Shown in pieces: positions 25,193 through 34,561 of a stretch of 64,000 nucleotides of DNA. The notes under the pieces were generated by a model, which searched no databases, was not told the origin of the DNA, and was given only the letters and a program-made list of their open reading frames with translations. The stretch covers positions 124,001-188,000 of the forward strand of contig NZ_LYVJ01000003.1 in assembly GCF_001676385.1 (NCBI RefSeq), given 5' to 3'. Numbering within the stretch: the first letter of the stretch is position 1; every line of letters begins with the position of its first letter. This DNA comes from Stenotrophomonas maltophilia (lineage in GTDB: Bacteria; Pseudomonadota; Gammaproteobacteria; Xanthomonadales; Xanthomonadaceae). The position numbers and the translations under genes are program-made.

Positions 25193-27594
25193 CAGAAGCT
25201 CAGCCGGTACTGTGCGTACAGGTTGGCACCGTCGGTGTCGTACGGCGCGTTGCGCGAGTAGACCAGGCCGCGACTGGCCTGGAACGTGGCTTCGTCCGGA
25301 TAGCGGTCGAATACGTTGTCGGCACCCACGCGCAGGCTGTGATGTTCGTTGATGCGATAGCCGACGGCCAGGTCGAGGAAGCTCATCGCGCCGAAGCGCT
25401 GGTAGATATCGCCCACTGCATTGCCGCTGGAATCGGTCCAGGCGCCGTAGTAGCGCATGCGTGCCATCAACGACCAGGCGCCGATGTCCCAGCTGCCGGT
25501 CAGGCTGCCCTTGTGCTCGGGCAGGCGATCCTCGAACAGCACGCGCTGGGTCTCGTTGGTGGCCACCGAGGTGCTGCCGTTGTCCACGCGGGTGCGGTTG
25601 TAGTTGTAGGCCAGGGTCAGCGTCATGCGGCCGGCGCCGAGGTCGCGCAGGTAGTTGCCGACCACGTCCACGCCGGTGGTGGTGGTATCGAAGTCGTTGG
25701 TGAAATAGTTCACCGAGGTATAGCCCAGCGGATTGGGAGTACCGGCCGGAATGGCGAAACTGGCAGACTGGCTGAAGCGGTCCGTGAGCTTGATCTGATA
25801 GATGTCCACCGAGCCGGACAGGCCCAGATCGTTGCGCCAGGTCAGGCCCAGTGAGGCGGTACGCGATTCTTCCGGCTTCAGCGGCCTGGCGCCGAGCAGC
25901 TGCGCCAGCGGATCGTTCGGCGACAGGCGGCCACTGGTGAAGATCTGCAGCGTGCGCGTGTCCAGGCCCTGGGTAGTGCTGGTGGTATTGAGCTGAGCGG
26001 GTGTCGGTGCACGGAAGCCGGTGGACACGGTGCCGCGCAGGGCCACGTCCGGAGTGATCGCAAAGCGCGCCGACAGCTTGCCGTTCAGCGTGCTGCCGAA
26101 GCTGGAGAAGTCCTCGTAGCGGCTGGCCCCACCGATGCTCCAGCGCTCGCCCAGCGGGATTTCCATGTCCACATAGGCGGCCTTGCTGCGCTGGCTCCAC
26201 TGCCCGGCCTGGCTGGCCGAGAAGCCCGGCGCACCGTTGGAGTTGGCCTCCAGGCCCGCAGCCGCGCCCGGGCCCACCGCGTACGAGGCAGGATCACCGG
26301 CACGCACTCGGTAGGTCTCCTGGCGGAACTCGCCACCGAAGGCGACGTTGATCGGCTGGGACAGCGCGGCCACGTCCCATTCGTAGTTGAAGTCGGCGTT
26401 GGCGTTCTTCTCGGCCTGGGTCAGGCGGCCGAGATTGAACGCGGTAGGGCTGGCCGGGCCGAGCGAGGCATTGATCGAATTCTTCAGGCTGTAGTCGATG
26501 GCGTTGCGGCCATACGACGCGCTGACATCCCAGCGCAGTTTGGGCGTGATCTCGCCACGCAGCCCACCGACCAGCTGCAGGTCGTTCTGGACGTTGCCGT
26601 ACTGTGGGCTGAAACCCACAGGGTAGAGCGAGCGCAGGTTCCAGCTGGGGAAGATGGCGGTGGTGCGATAGGCGCCGGTGGTGGTGTCCGGATTGCGCCA
26701 GTTGAAATCGCTGACGCCATCGCTGTGGCTGTACAGGCCGAAGGCATACAGCTCCAACGTGTCGCTGGCGTTGGCTTTCAGGTTGAAGCCGACGCGGCGG
26801 CTTTCCAGCTCCGGCTGGCCCCAGCGCTGCACCGGGTTGGGCACCTCCAGTTCCGGATGCGCGGCCTGGAAAGCGATGGCGTCCGGGCGCTGGCGGGTAC
26901 GCGAGGTGGCATCGGAATTGGACGATTCGGCGAACAGCACCAGGCTGCCGTAGTCGCCCAGCGACCAGCCGGTACGCGCACTGAAATCGCGCGATGTGCC
27001 ATCGCCCTGCGCATATTGCGAGTAGCCGGCGCTGATCTCGGTGCCGGCGCCGTCCTCCAGGATGATGTTGATGACGCCGGCGATGGCGTCCGAGCCGTAC
27101 TGTGCCGACGCACCATCGCGCAGCACTTCGATGCGCTTGATCGCGCTGGTCGGAATCTGTGCCAGGTCGGCCGCCTGTGCACCACGGTTGCCGAGCAGCG
27201 CGCTGCGGTGGAAGCGGCGACCGTTGACCAGCACCAGGGTCTGGTCCGGCGACAGGCCACGCAGCGTTGCCGGTCGCACGAACACCTGGCCGTCCGCCAT
27301 CGGCAGGCGCTGCACCACGAACGACGGTACCAGCTGCGCCAGCACATCCTTCAAGTCGGTCGACTCGACGGATCGGATGTCTTCCTTGGTGAACACGTCC
27401 ACCGGCGCCAGCGTCTCGAACTGGGTGCGGTTGGAGGCGCGGGTGCCGGTGACCAGCATCGCGTCGAGCTGGGTGGGGACGGCGCGGCTGCCGCTGGTGG
27501 CATCGACCGCATCGGCCTCCGCTGCGATCGCGCCTCCTGCGCTGGCCATGGAAAGGGCGAGGAGGACGGAACGCGAAAGCTTCGAACGATGCAC
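25192..27594 (-). CDS. TonB-dependent receptor coupled to a periplasmic aminotransferase
   Basis: An 800-aa outer-membrane receptor. The GTG at 27594 gives a standard signal peptide (MHRSKLSRSVLLALSMASA) and has GGAG eight bases upstream; an ATG at 27693 would add 33 residues without a good ribosome binding site. The plug domain carries VDVFTKEDIRSVESTDL, LRGLSPDQTLVLVNGRR and DGASAQYGSDAIAGVINII. The barrel ends in YAQYRLSF with the usual terminal Phe. The substrate is unknown. It is cotranscribed with the Tat-exported class V aminotransferase and lies divergent to an AraC/GyrI-type regulator, which may control it. Confidence 0.9.
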   Translation of the reverse strand: MHRSKLSRSVLLALSMASAGGAIAAEADAVDATSGSRAVPTQLDAMLVTGTRASNRTQFETLAPVDVFTKEDIRSVESTDLKDVLAQLVPSFVVQRLPMADGQVFVRPATLRGLSPDQTLVLVNGRRFHRSALLGNRGAQAADLAQIPTSAIKRIEVLRDGASAQYGSDAIAGVINIILEDGAGTEISAGYSQYAQGDGTSRDFSARTGWSLGDYGSLVLFAESSNSDATSRTRQRPDAIAFQAAHPELEVPNPVQRWGQPELESRRVGFNLKANASDTLELYAFGLYSHSDGVSDFNWRNPDTTTGAYRTTAIFPSWNLRSLYPVGFSPQYGNVQNDLQLVGGLRGEITPKLRWDVSASYGRNAIDYSLKNSINASLGPASPTAFNLGRLTQAEKNANADFNYEWDVAALSQPINVAFGGEFRQETYRVRAGDPASYAVGPGAAAGLEANSNGAPGFSASQAGQWSQRSKAAYVDMEIPLGERWSIGGASRYEDFSSFGSTLNGKLSARFAITPDVALRGTVSTGFRAPTPAQLNTTSTTQGLDTRTLQIFTSGRLSPNDPLAQLLGARPLKPEESRTASLGLTWRNDLGLSGSVDIYQIKLTDRFSQSASFAIPAGTPNPLGYTSVNYFTNDFDTTTTGVDVVGNYLRDLGAGRMTLTLAYNYNRTRVDNGSTSVATNETQRVLFEDRLPEHKGSLTGSWDIGAWSLMARMRYYGAWTDSSGNAVGDIYQRFGAMSFLDLAVGYRINEHHSLRVGADNVFDRYPDEATFQASRGLVYSRNAPYDTDGANLYAQYRLSF

Positions 27595-27795
27595 GGCAGG
27601 GCTCCGGGAGGACGCGACAGGGCCAGCGCCTGCAGCGGTGTGGCAGGCCCTGGACAAGGCGCGCAGTCTCTGCGCGATCTGTGAAGAAGGCATGACGTCA
27701 GTACGACAGCTTGATGCCGTGCAGGCGCAAGAACTGCTAAACGCCGCGCCCGCCAATCCGCTAATGTGCCGGCACTGGATTCGGGGAACGGCGGG

Positions 27796-28623
27796 ATGAG
27801 CGCGGCAGGCAAGGCCTTGTGGTACATCGAAACCCACGCGGACCGGCCACTGGCGCTGGCCGATATTGCCGCCGCCGTGGGGCTGTCGCCGTTCCACCTG
27901 TCGCGCCTGTTCCAGGCCCGCACCGGTACGTCGGTGGTGCGCTACCTGCGCGGGCGCCGCCTGACCACCGCCGCGCAGCGGCTGGCCGACGGCGCCGGTG
28001 ACATCCTGCAGGTGGCGCTGGGTGCCGGCTACACCACCCATGCCGCATTCACCCGTGCCTTCAGCGAACAGTTCGGGCAGACACCGGAACGGGTACGCGA
28101 ACAGGGAACCGATGGGCTGACGCTGGTGCAGGCTATCCGCGTGGATGATGCGCCAGCGGCGTGCCGTGAGGCACCACGCCTGCTCGACACGCCCGCTTTC
28201 CAGGTAGTGGGCGTCGGCGCGCGGCATACCCGCGACAGCAGTGGTGCGATACCCGGTCAGTGGGCACGGCTCAACCGTGAGTGGCCGGCGCCTGCGCCGA
28301 TCAGCTTCGGCGTCTGCTGCAACAGTGATGACGAAGGCGGCTTCGACTACATCGCCGCACTGCCGGCAAGCGCGGTGCCGAGCGTGCCTGCGCACTGGCA
28401 ACGCGTGGACATTCCGGCGCGTCGCTACTTGGTCGCCTGGCACGACGGGCACATCTCGGCCATTCGCTCGACCTGGTTCTGGCTGCTGGATCATTATCTT
28501 CCTGCTTGCAACCTGGGCCTTGCCGATGCACCGGATCTGGAACGCTATGACGCCCGGTTCGATGAGCACACCGGCAACGGCGGCGTGGAGATCTGGCTGC
28601 CGGTGGAAGAACGTCCCCACTGA
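27796..28623 (+). CDS. AraC-family regulator with GyrI-like effector domain
   Basis: The 275-aa protein has an N-terminal double helix-turn-helix (about 5-105: LALADIAAAVGLSPFHLSRL, then VALGAGYTTHAAFTRAFSEQFG) and a C-terminal GyrI-like small-molecule binding domain (about 125-275, ending VEIWLPVEE). This is the arrangement of Rob and SoxS-like/BltR-type regulators that sense hydrophobic ligands or drugs. It is divergent from the TonB receptor-aminotransferase operon and runs 13 bases before the alpha/beta hydrolase gene, so it may control one or both. ATG at 27796 with GCGGG upstream. Confidence 0.88.
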   Translation: MSAAGKALWYIETHADRPLALADIAAAVGLSPFHLSRLFQARTGTSVVRYLRGRRLTTAAQRLADGAGDILQVALGAGYTTHAAFTRAFSEQFGQTPERVREQGTDGLTLVQAIRVDDAPAACREAPRLLDTPAFQVVGVGARHTRDSSGAIPGQWARLNREWPAPAPISFGVCCNSDDEGGFDYIAALPASAVPSVPAHWQRVDIPARRYLVAWHDGHISAIRSTWFWLLDHYLPACNLGLADAPDLERYDARFDEHTGNGGVEIWLPVEERPH

Positions 28624-28636
28624 CAAGGAGTTGAAG

Positions 28637-29716
28637 ATGCGCATGACCGCTGCTGTGCTGGGAGGAGTGCTGCTGGCGTTCGCGAGCGTCGGCGCCGCCC
28701 GCGAAAGCGGCGTCGCCGGCGAGCGCCACGGCACGACGACGCTGGCCAGCGCCGCCGTGCGCGACGCTGGGCACCGCGACGCGCTGCGCTACACGGTCTG
28801 GTATCCGGCACAGGCCGGCAGCCGCGAAAGCGCGCTGACCGTCGGTCCACCCGACGCGCCGCTGTTCGACGTCGGCCGGTCGGCCAAGGATGCGCCGGTC
28901 GCGGGTGATCGCCTGCCGACCCTGCTGCTCTCGCATGGCAACGGCGGCAGCGCGCGCATGATGGGTTGGCTGGGCACGGCGCTGGCGCGGGCCGGATATC
29001 TGGTGATTGCGGTGGATCATCCAGGCAACAACGGCGTTGACACCATGACCCTGCCCGGCAGCCTTCTGACCTGGTTGCGCGCCGATGACCTGCGTGCCGC
29101 ACTGGCGGCCGTGCAAGCTGATCCAGTGCTTGGCCCCCACGTCGATCCCGGCCGGCTGGGCGTGATCGGCTTCTCGGCCGGCGGCTACACCGCATTGCTG
29201 GCAGCCGGTGCGCGACCGGACCTGCAGCGATTGCGGGACTTCTGCACCGCACATCCGGATGACGGCGTCTGCCGGCCTCAACAGGAATCGGCAACACACA
29301 CGATGGAGGTGCGTGTTGCCGCTGCGGCCTCACCCGCGTTGTCGCCGTGGATGTCCCACGCCAACGACGCACGCGCCATTCCCGGCGTGCGCGCCGTGTT
29401 CCTGCTGGCCCCGGCAATCGTGCAGGCGTTCCCGCCCGAACAGCTGTCCGCGGTGCGGCAGCCGGTCGCGGTCATGCTGGGCGAGGCGGACACGATTGCA
29501 CCACCGCAGACCAATGGCGAGGCAGTGCAGGCATTGATTCCGCGCGCTGAGCTGAAGCGTATGCCAGGTGTGGGCCACTACGACTTCCTGGCGGCCTGTG
29601 CAGCAGCGGGTCTACGACAGCTGCCGGACCTGTGCGCGACCACCGCGCCAAAGGCGGACACCCACCGGCAGGCGGTGGAGGCCGCTGTGCACTTCTTCGG
29701 GCAGTCCCTGCGCTAG
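28637..29716 (+). CDS. Secreted alpha/beta hydrolase (dienelactone hydrolase-like)
   Basis: The 359-aa protein has a signal peptide (MRMTAAVLGGVLLAFASVGAA) and an alpha/beta-hydrolase fold: oxyanion region LLLSHGNGGSARMMG, nucleophile motif GFSAGG, acid in MLGEADTIAPP and the histidine in GVGHYDFL. Two cysteine-containing loops (RDFCTAHPDDGVC, LAACAAAG) may form disulfides in the periplasm. Family members are esterases or PET/polyester-like lipases; the substrate here is not known. AAGGAG lies seven bases before the ATG. The gene follows the AraC regulator on the same strand and is probably cotranscribed. Confidence 0.85.
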   Translation: MRMTAAVLGGVLLAFASVGAARESGVAGERHGTTTLASAAVRDAGHRDALRYTVWYPAQAGSRESALTVGPPDAPLFDVGRSAKDAPVAGDRLPTLLLSHGNGGSARMMGWLGTALARAGYLVIAVDHPGNNGVDTMTLPGSLLTWLRADDLRAALAAVQADPVLGPHVDPGRLGVIGFSAGGYTALLAAGARPDLQRLRDFCTAHPDDGVCRPQQESATHTMEVRVAAAASPALSPWMSHANDARAIPGVRAVFLLAPAIVQAFPPEQLSAVRQPVAVMLGEADTIAPPQTNGEAVQALIPRAELKRMPGVGHYDFLAACAAAGLRQLPDLCATTAPKADTHRQAVEAAVHFFGQSLR

Positions 29717-29720
29717 TGGC

Positions 29721-29739
29721 CGCCGGGCGAGGCCCGGCG
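29721..29739. repeat. Single REP-like palindrome
   Basis: CGCCGGGC and GCCCGGCG face each other around a 3-base loop, flanked by TAGTGGC and GCTAC, five bases after the hydrolase stop. It is a variant of the GTAG-type REP family seen elsewhere in the window. Confidence 0.6.
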
Positions 29740-29770
29740 CTACAGTAGGGGTGTCCAGGGAGGATCGATC

Positions 29771-30442
29771 ATGCGCCTGCTGCACCTCACCCTGCCGGTG
29801 TCCGACGTCGCCGCCGTCGCCGCGTACTTCCGCGATGTGCTGCAGCAGCGCGTGGTCGCCAACCATGTCCATATCGGCTGGAGCACGATCGAGCTGCAAC
29901 CGGCGGGTGACCGTCCGGTCGGCGGCGTGCACCTGGCCTTCAACGTACCGGACAACCGCTTTGCCGAGGCGATGGCGTGGCTGCGTGAGCGCACGCCGCT
30001 GCAGCGCAATCCTGAGGGGCTGGAGTACTTCGCACTGGAAAGCAGCTGGCAGTCACAGTCGGTGTACTTCACCGGCCCCGATGGCCTGATCCTGGAACTG
30101 ATCGGTCGCAGGCGCTTGCCGGCCAGCGCGCGGCAGGGGGCCTTTCATGGCAACGAGCTGACCTGCCTGAGCGAGGTCGGCCTGCCCAGCCACGATGTCG
30201 ATGCCGTGCGCGAACAGTCGGGGCAACGCTTCGGCCTGCAACCGATCAGCCCGCCTTCGCCGCAGTTCGCACCCATGGGCGACGATGAAGGCCTGCTGAT
30301 CGTGGTCGACGCCGATCGCCGCTGGTTCCCGGAACAGAAGGACCTGCCCAATGCCCAGGGGCTGTTGCTGCGGATCGGCGACGTGGCTGGCCCGGGGGTT
30401 GTGGAGGACGCTGCGTTTGGCTGGCGGGTGCAGGCTGCCTGA
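29771..30442 (+). CDS. VOC-superfamily (glyoxalase/dioxygenase-fold) protein
   Basis: The 223-aa protein consists of paired beta-alpha-beta modules. The first starts MRLLHLTLPVSDVAAVAAYFRDVL with the N-terminal metal-site histidine (His5), and a later acidic metal ligand lies in FTGPDGLILELIG. Residues 120-223 contain a second, more divergent half. VOC proteins are metal-dependent glyoxalases, ring-cleaving dioxygenases or resistance proteins; this one cannot be placed further. It has GGGAGG before the ATG and stands alone between a REP and the convergent TPM-domain gene. Confidence 0.8.
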   Translation: MRLLHLTLPVSDVAAVAAYFRDVLQQRVVANHVHIGWSTIELQPAGDRPVGGVHLAFNVPDNRFAEAMAWLRERTPLQRNPEGLEYFALESSWQSQSVYFTGPDGLILELIGRRRLPASARQGAFHGNELTCLSEVGLPSHDVDAVREQSGQRFGLQPISPPSPQFAPMGDDEGLLIVVDADRRWFPEQKDLPNAQGLLLRIGDVAGPGVVEDAAFGWRVQAA

Positions 30443-30443
30443 A

Positions 30444-31847
30444 CTACCAGCTCCCCGATGCGCCACCTCCGCCACTGCGGCCGCCGCCTCCGGACCAGCT
30501 GCTGGAGCTGCTCGACGACGAACTGCTCGATGACGAACTGGACGCGCTGCGTGCGCGGCGTGACGAAACCCGGCCACGTGCCCGCTCACCCGGCAGCATG
30601 GTGAACAACCACACGAAGTACAGCAGCACGCCACACACGCCGGACACGATCATTGCCAGCAACCGTGGATCGTCACCTTCGGCACCATGGATCGCCAGCA
30701 ACACGCCCGCGGCATAGCCGAGGGTCAACAGCACCAGCACCGTCATGCGCACGACGAAGCTGCTGCGGTTCTTTTTCCAGCGCGTGCGGCAGGCCTGCAG
30801 CAGCAGGAACACCATCAGGGAGACAACACCCGCGGCAGCCTGCAGCAGCAGGTGCCGGGCCAGGCTCGGTGGCAGCTGGCCACGAAGCAGCGCCTGCACC
30901 AGGAAGGCCGCGCTGAGTACCAGCATGCCGAGCAGGACGATGCGCACCCCACGGCTGCGACGCCAGCACCAGCCGAGCAGGGCCGCCACCGGCACGCCCA
31001 GCGCGATTACGAAGCACAGGCCCGGCAGCAGGTAGCGGGGCAGCAGCAACGCCACGGACAGCGCGCCCGCGGCAACCACCCCTGTCAGCAGCATCGGACG
31101 CCCCCAGGCCGGCAAGGTCGGCCAGCTCGGCTTCGGCGCCGACGCATGGGCGGCCAGTGCCTTGCGCCGCTGCTCGCGACGGCTGCCGCTGAAATCCTCC
31201 TCGGTCTTCGCCGGCGGAAAGGGTGGCGGCGAGCGCCACAAGCCGGCCAGGAAGCCGGCAAGCAAGGTCAACGCTACCACCGAGTCTGCGCGCCGCCAGT
31301 CCGCAGGCAGCACGTTGCTGGCCGACGGCTCTTCCCAGGCGGGCAGGTCCTCGCCATCGATCAGCGCGACCACGACCTTCGTTCCATCCAGCAGGCCCTG
31401 GTCAAGGTCGCCCTCACGGAATCGCGGCACGATCGCCTTGTCGATGATGCGAGCGGCGTACGCGTCCGGTAGCGCACCCTCCAGGCCATAGCCGGTCTGG
31501 ATGCGCACGCGCCGATCCTGCACCGCCACCAGCAACAGCACACCGTCGTCGACACCGGCGCGACCCAGCTGCCACTGGTCGAACACCCGCTGTGCGAAGG
31601 CCTCGATGCCCTCGTCGCCCACATGGTCGACCAGCAGGACCTGCAGCTGTGCACCGGTGCGTGCCTGCAGCTGGAGCGCCTGTGTGCGCAGGGTGGCGCG
31701 GGTTTCAGCGGACAGCACGTTGGCAGTGTCCACCACGGGATCGTCCAGCGCCGGGACCGGGGTCGCCGCCAGCGCCGCCATTGGCAGCAGGCACAGCAGC
31801 AACAACAGCCACGTCATGGCTGCAGTCCGCTGTCCTGCAGGCAGCAT
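30444..31847 (-). CDS. TPM-domain (YgcG-type) membrane protein with poly-Ser/Gly tail
   Basis: The 467-aa protein has a signal peptide, then a TPM domain (about 40-170, VVDTANVLSAETRATL, DDGVLLLVAVQDRRVRIQTGYGLEG). Four to five membrane helices follow, and the tail runs Arg/Ser-rich, an uninterrupted run of about 15 serines, then Gly-rich (WSGGGGRSGGGGASGSW). YgcG-type proteins end in such Ser/Gly-rich tails. TPM proteins are thought to act in photosystem repair in plants and in membrane protein quality control in bacteria. The ATG at 31847 lies two bases past the stop of the M3 peptidase gene, suggesting coupling; an internal ATG at 31817 is the alternative. Confidence 0.82.
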   Translation of the reverse strand: MLPAGQRTAAMTWLLLLLCLLPMAALAATPVPALDDPVVDTANVLSAETRATLRTQALQLQARTGAQLQVLLVDHVGDEGIEAFAQRVFDQWQLGRAGVDDGVLLLVAVQDRRVRIQTGYGLEGALPDAYAARIIDKAIVPRFREGDLDQGLLDGTKVVVALIDGEDLPAWEEPSASNVLPADWRRADSVVALTLLAGFLAGLWRSPPPFPPAKTEEDFSGSRREQRRKALAAHASAPKPSWPTLPAWGRPMLLTGVVAAGALSVALLLPRYLLPGLCFVIALGVPVAALLGWCWRRSRGVRIVLLGMLVLSAAFLVQALLRGQLPPSLARHLLLQAAAGVVSLMVFLLLQACRTRWKKNRSSFVVRMTVLVLLTLGYAAGVLLAIHGAEGDDPRLLAMIVSGVCGVLLYFVWLFTMLPGERARGRVSSRRARSASSSSSSSSSSSSSSSWSGGGGRSGGGGASGSW

Positions 31848-31849
31848 GC

Positions 31850-33688
31850 TCACGTACCCTTCCCTGCCTCGATGCACGCATGCAGCGCCTGCAGCTGTGC
31901 CACCATCTGGTTGAACACCTGCAGATCGGCGTCCACCAGGGCCGCCCAGTCAGGCGCGTGCCCCAGCAGTTGCGCCACCTGCTCGTTGGGCGCGCGGTCG
32001 AAGCCCTCCCCGAGCACGGCAAGATAGCGCGCACGGAACCCTTCGGGATCGCGCTGGTCCTGTACATACAGCTGCACGGCCAGCAGACCCGCAAACAGGT
32101 AGTTCACCAGATAGTTCGGGTCTTCATACATCAGGCGCTTGCCGATCCAGGTGTTGCGCAGCTGCGGGTAGCGCTCCGGTTGCTGGCCGAAGCGTGCGAG
32201 CACCCGACCGGTCAGCGCGTCCAGGTCATCGGCGGTGCCCAGCGTGCCGGCGGCAACGCCCTGGTAGATCGACCGCTCCAGCTGCGCTTCCTCGGAAGCG
32301 GTGAACAGCTGCAGCACCATGTCGTCCAGCAGCGATTTCAGGAAATAGGTCTTGGCACGCGGGTCCTGCGCCTGCTGGTACAGCTGGTCGCGGAAGCGCA
32401 GCTCATTGTAGATCGCGAACGCCTCGGTCAGCCACGGGCTGCCATTGCGCTGCAGCGGCGACGCGTGACCGCGCTGCATCCACTCGCTGTGGATGGCATG
32501 CCCGGCTTCATGCGCGATTTCGACATCGCTTTCCAGATCACCGCGACGCACGCCAACGAACAGCATTGCCGGCATCCCCGGAGCACTCACCGGGAACGCG
32601 TCCTGGCTGCGGTTACCGCGTTCGGTGGCCAGATCCATGCGCTGGTTGGCCGGATCGAGCAGCGCGCGCAGTTCGGCGACGTACGCCGGCCCCAGGTGCT
32701 GCATGGCGTCGGCGGCGTTGTCGCGCAGCTGCGCCAGCGTCAGCACCGGTGGCGTGTAGCCGGCATCGGGTACCGTGGTATCCCAGATCTGCGGCGCGTC
32801 GATACCGGATCGCGCAGCATGGCGCAGCAGCATGTCCTGGTAGGCGCGGCGGTCTCCCGCATGCTGCTCGATCGCTGCAAGCGTTGCATCCACTGCGGCG
32901 GTATCCAGACCCACGCGCTGGTAGCCCTGTGCCGGCGCCGAGCCATCGCCCTGCAGGCGCGCGGCGGCGTCATTCACCTGCACCAGCCCCAGCAGTACCG
33001 ACGCCATCGGCTCACGGCGCGATTGCAGGCCTTGCCAGTAGCCCTTCCAGCCGGCCTCGCGCAGGGCGCGGTCGGGCTGCCGGGCCAGTGCCTGCCTGTC
33101 GCGCCCCGTGTCCCAGTGCCGGCCGCCGTGCTCGAGCTGCGGGTACTCGGCGCTGCGCAGGATCTGCCCACGCAGGCGCGCGAAGCTGTCCAGCGCCGGA
33201 TCCGCCGGCGCCTCCACGGCCTTATCCAGCGCGGCGTTGGCCGGGGTGGCAGCCTCCTTCAATGCGCGTGCGCGCAGGAATCCATACGGCGCTGCCCACG
33301 CCGCATCTGCGGGCGCCTCGCGCAGTGCAGCACGACCGCTGCGAGCGATGCGGCTGCACAATCCCGTTATCTGGTCCAGTTCCTGTGCCGGACGATGATC
33401 ACGTGCGTTGCGGGCGGCCTGCAGGTGCAGGTAGCTGTGATGGCGCAGGCACTGCGCCTCCAGCGCCTCGGCCTGGTGGAAGCGTTCCACGGGCGCGACG
33501 CCCGCAAGGTGCTGCAGGGCCTCTACCTGTTTGCCCAGCGTGCCGCGCGCTGCCTGCTCGGCGGCTGCGCTGACGAAGTAGGCGCGGTCATCGGCATGCA
33601 CCGACTGTGCCTGGGCGCCGCTGAAGGGGGCTACCGCCAATACGACGACGGCGGCGGCGGTGGTGGTGCGCTTCCTGAAAGCCTGCAT
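31850..33688 (-). CDS. Secreted M3-family metallopeptidase
   Basis: The 612-aa protein starts at the ATG at 33688 (GGGAGA upstream) with a signal peptide (MQAFRKRTTTAAAVVVLAVA...AQA). The M3 zinc site is HEAGHAIH from His393, with the third ligand in WLTEAFAIYNELRF about 25 residues on. The N-terminal 200 residues are helical and Arg/Ala-rich, as in oligoendopeptidases. The signal peptide suggests a periplasmic oligopeptidase that trims peptides. The YgcG-like gene follows two bases after its stop. The family is secure; substrate preference is not. Confidence 0.88.
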   Translation of the reverse strand: MQAFRKRTTTAAAVVVLAVAPFSGAQAQSVHADDRAYFVSAAAEQAARGTLGKQVEALQHLAGVAPVERFHQAEALEAQCLRHHSYLHLQAARNARDHRPAQELDQITGLCSRIARSGRAALREAPADAAWAAPYGFLRARALKEAATPANAALDKAVEAPADPALDSFARLRGQILRSAEYPQLEHGGRHWDTGRDRQALARQPDRALREAGWKGYWQGLQSRREPMASVLLGLVQVNDAAARLQGDGSAPAQGYQRVGLDTAAVDATLAAIEQHAGDRRAYQDMLLRHAARSGIDAPQIWDTTVPDAGYTPPVLTLAQLRDNAADAMQHLGPAYVAELRALLDPANQRMDLATERGNRSQDAFPVSAPGMPAMLFVGVRRGDLESDVEIAHEAGHAIHSEWMQRGHASPLQRNGSPWLTEAFAIYNELRFRDQLYQQAQDPRAKTYFLKSLLDDMVLQLFTASEEAQLERSIYQGVAAGTLGTADDLDALTGRVLARFGQQPERYPQLRNTWIGKRLMYEDPNYLVNYLFAGLLAVQLYVQDQRDPEGFRARYLAVLGEGFDRAPNEQVAQLLGHAPDWAALVDADLQVFNQMVAQLQALHACIEAGKGT

Positions 33689-33880
33689 CGGCGTCTCCCT
33701 GCCTGAACCAGGGATCGAGCCTAGCAGCCACTGGCCCGCCGCGCCTGTGCCGGGTCGGGTTTCAGATCGACTCGTCCTCACGCTTGCAGCGCCACATGGG
33801 CTCCTCCCCAAATCCGATCCGGTCGCTCCAGGTTGCTGCGCACCCTACAATTCCGGCATTCCGCTTGTCCGAGAGTCCTC

Positions 33881-34507
33881 ATGCATCGCCTCCTGCTCCT
33901 GATCGGCCTGCTGCTGCCCGCCCTGTGGCCGGCCATAGCGCTGGCCGTTGATGTCCAAGAGGGTGATCTGCTGTTCGTCACCGCCGGTCGCAGCGGCCTC
34001 AGTGCGGCCATCGACGATGCCACCGGCAAGCAGGGCGCACCCAGCTTCGATCACGTGGCCCTGGTCGCCGCTGCGCCAGAAGGCTGGGAGGTACTGCATG
34101 CCGACGAGAAGGGATCGCGCCGGCAGCCGTTGGCCGAGTTCCGCCAGGACGCCCGGGCCAAGCAGCGGCAGATCGTGCTTTATCGCCTGCGCGCGCCGCA
34201 GCAGGCGGCGATCAAGGATGCGGTCGCCGCTGCGCGGACGATGCTGGGCAAGCCGTACAACACCTCGTATGTGTTGAACGAGGACAGCTATTACTGCTCG
34301 GACTTCATCGAGCGTGCATTCCGTGCGCACCACGTGTTCGCACTGCAACCGATGAATTTCCGCAATCCCCAGACCGGGGAGATCGCCCAGCACTGGGTCG
34401 ATCTTTACCGCAGCATGGGCATGGAAGTGCCACAGGATCAGCCCGGCACCAATCCGAACGACCTGTCGGCAGCACCGGTCCTGCATCGGATCGGCATGCT
34501 GGAATAA
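33881..34507 (+). CDS. YiiX/YebB-like permuted NlpC/P60 cysteine hydrolase
   Basis: The 208-aa protein has a signal peptide (MHRLLLLIGLLLPALWPAIALA). The permuted papain-like fold shows DVQEGDLLFV, the catalytic His in SFDHVALV and the nucleophile Cys in SYYCSDFIERAF. YiiX-like enzymes are orthopoxvirus G6R-related hydrolases in the periplasm, with lipid or peptidoglycan substrates. It stands alone and is followed by a stem-loop. The same His-before-Cys order is used in the RHS toxin tip at 9303-9782. Confidence 0.88.
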   Translation: MHRLLLLIGLLLPALWPAIALAVDVQEGDLLFVTAGRSGLSAAIDDATGKQGAPSFDHVALVAAAPEGWEVLHADEKGSRRQPLAEFRQDARAKQRQIVLYRLRAPQQAAIKDAVAAARTMLGKPYNTSYVLNEDSYYCSDFIERAFRAHHVFALQPMNFRNPQTGEIAQHWVDLYRSMGMEVPQDQPGTNPNDLSAAPVLHRIGMLE

Positions 34508-34510
34508 GCG

Positions 34511-34533
34511 AAGCCCCGCGCGAGGCGGGGCTT
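34511..34533. terminator. Stem-loop after the YiiX-like gene
   Basis: AAGCCCCGC at 34511-34519 pairs perfectly with GCGGGGCTT at 34525-34533. No T-run follows on either strand, so it may end or protect the transcripts of both convergent genes rather than act as a classical terminator. Confidence 0.5.
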
Positions 34534-34561
34534 CAGGCACTACAGGAGGGGGACACCGAGC

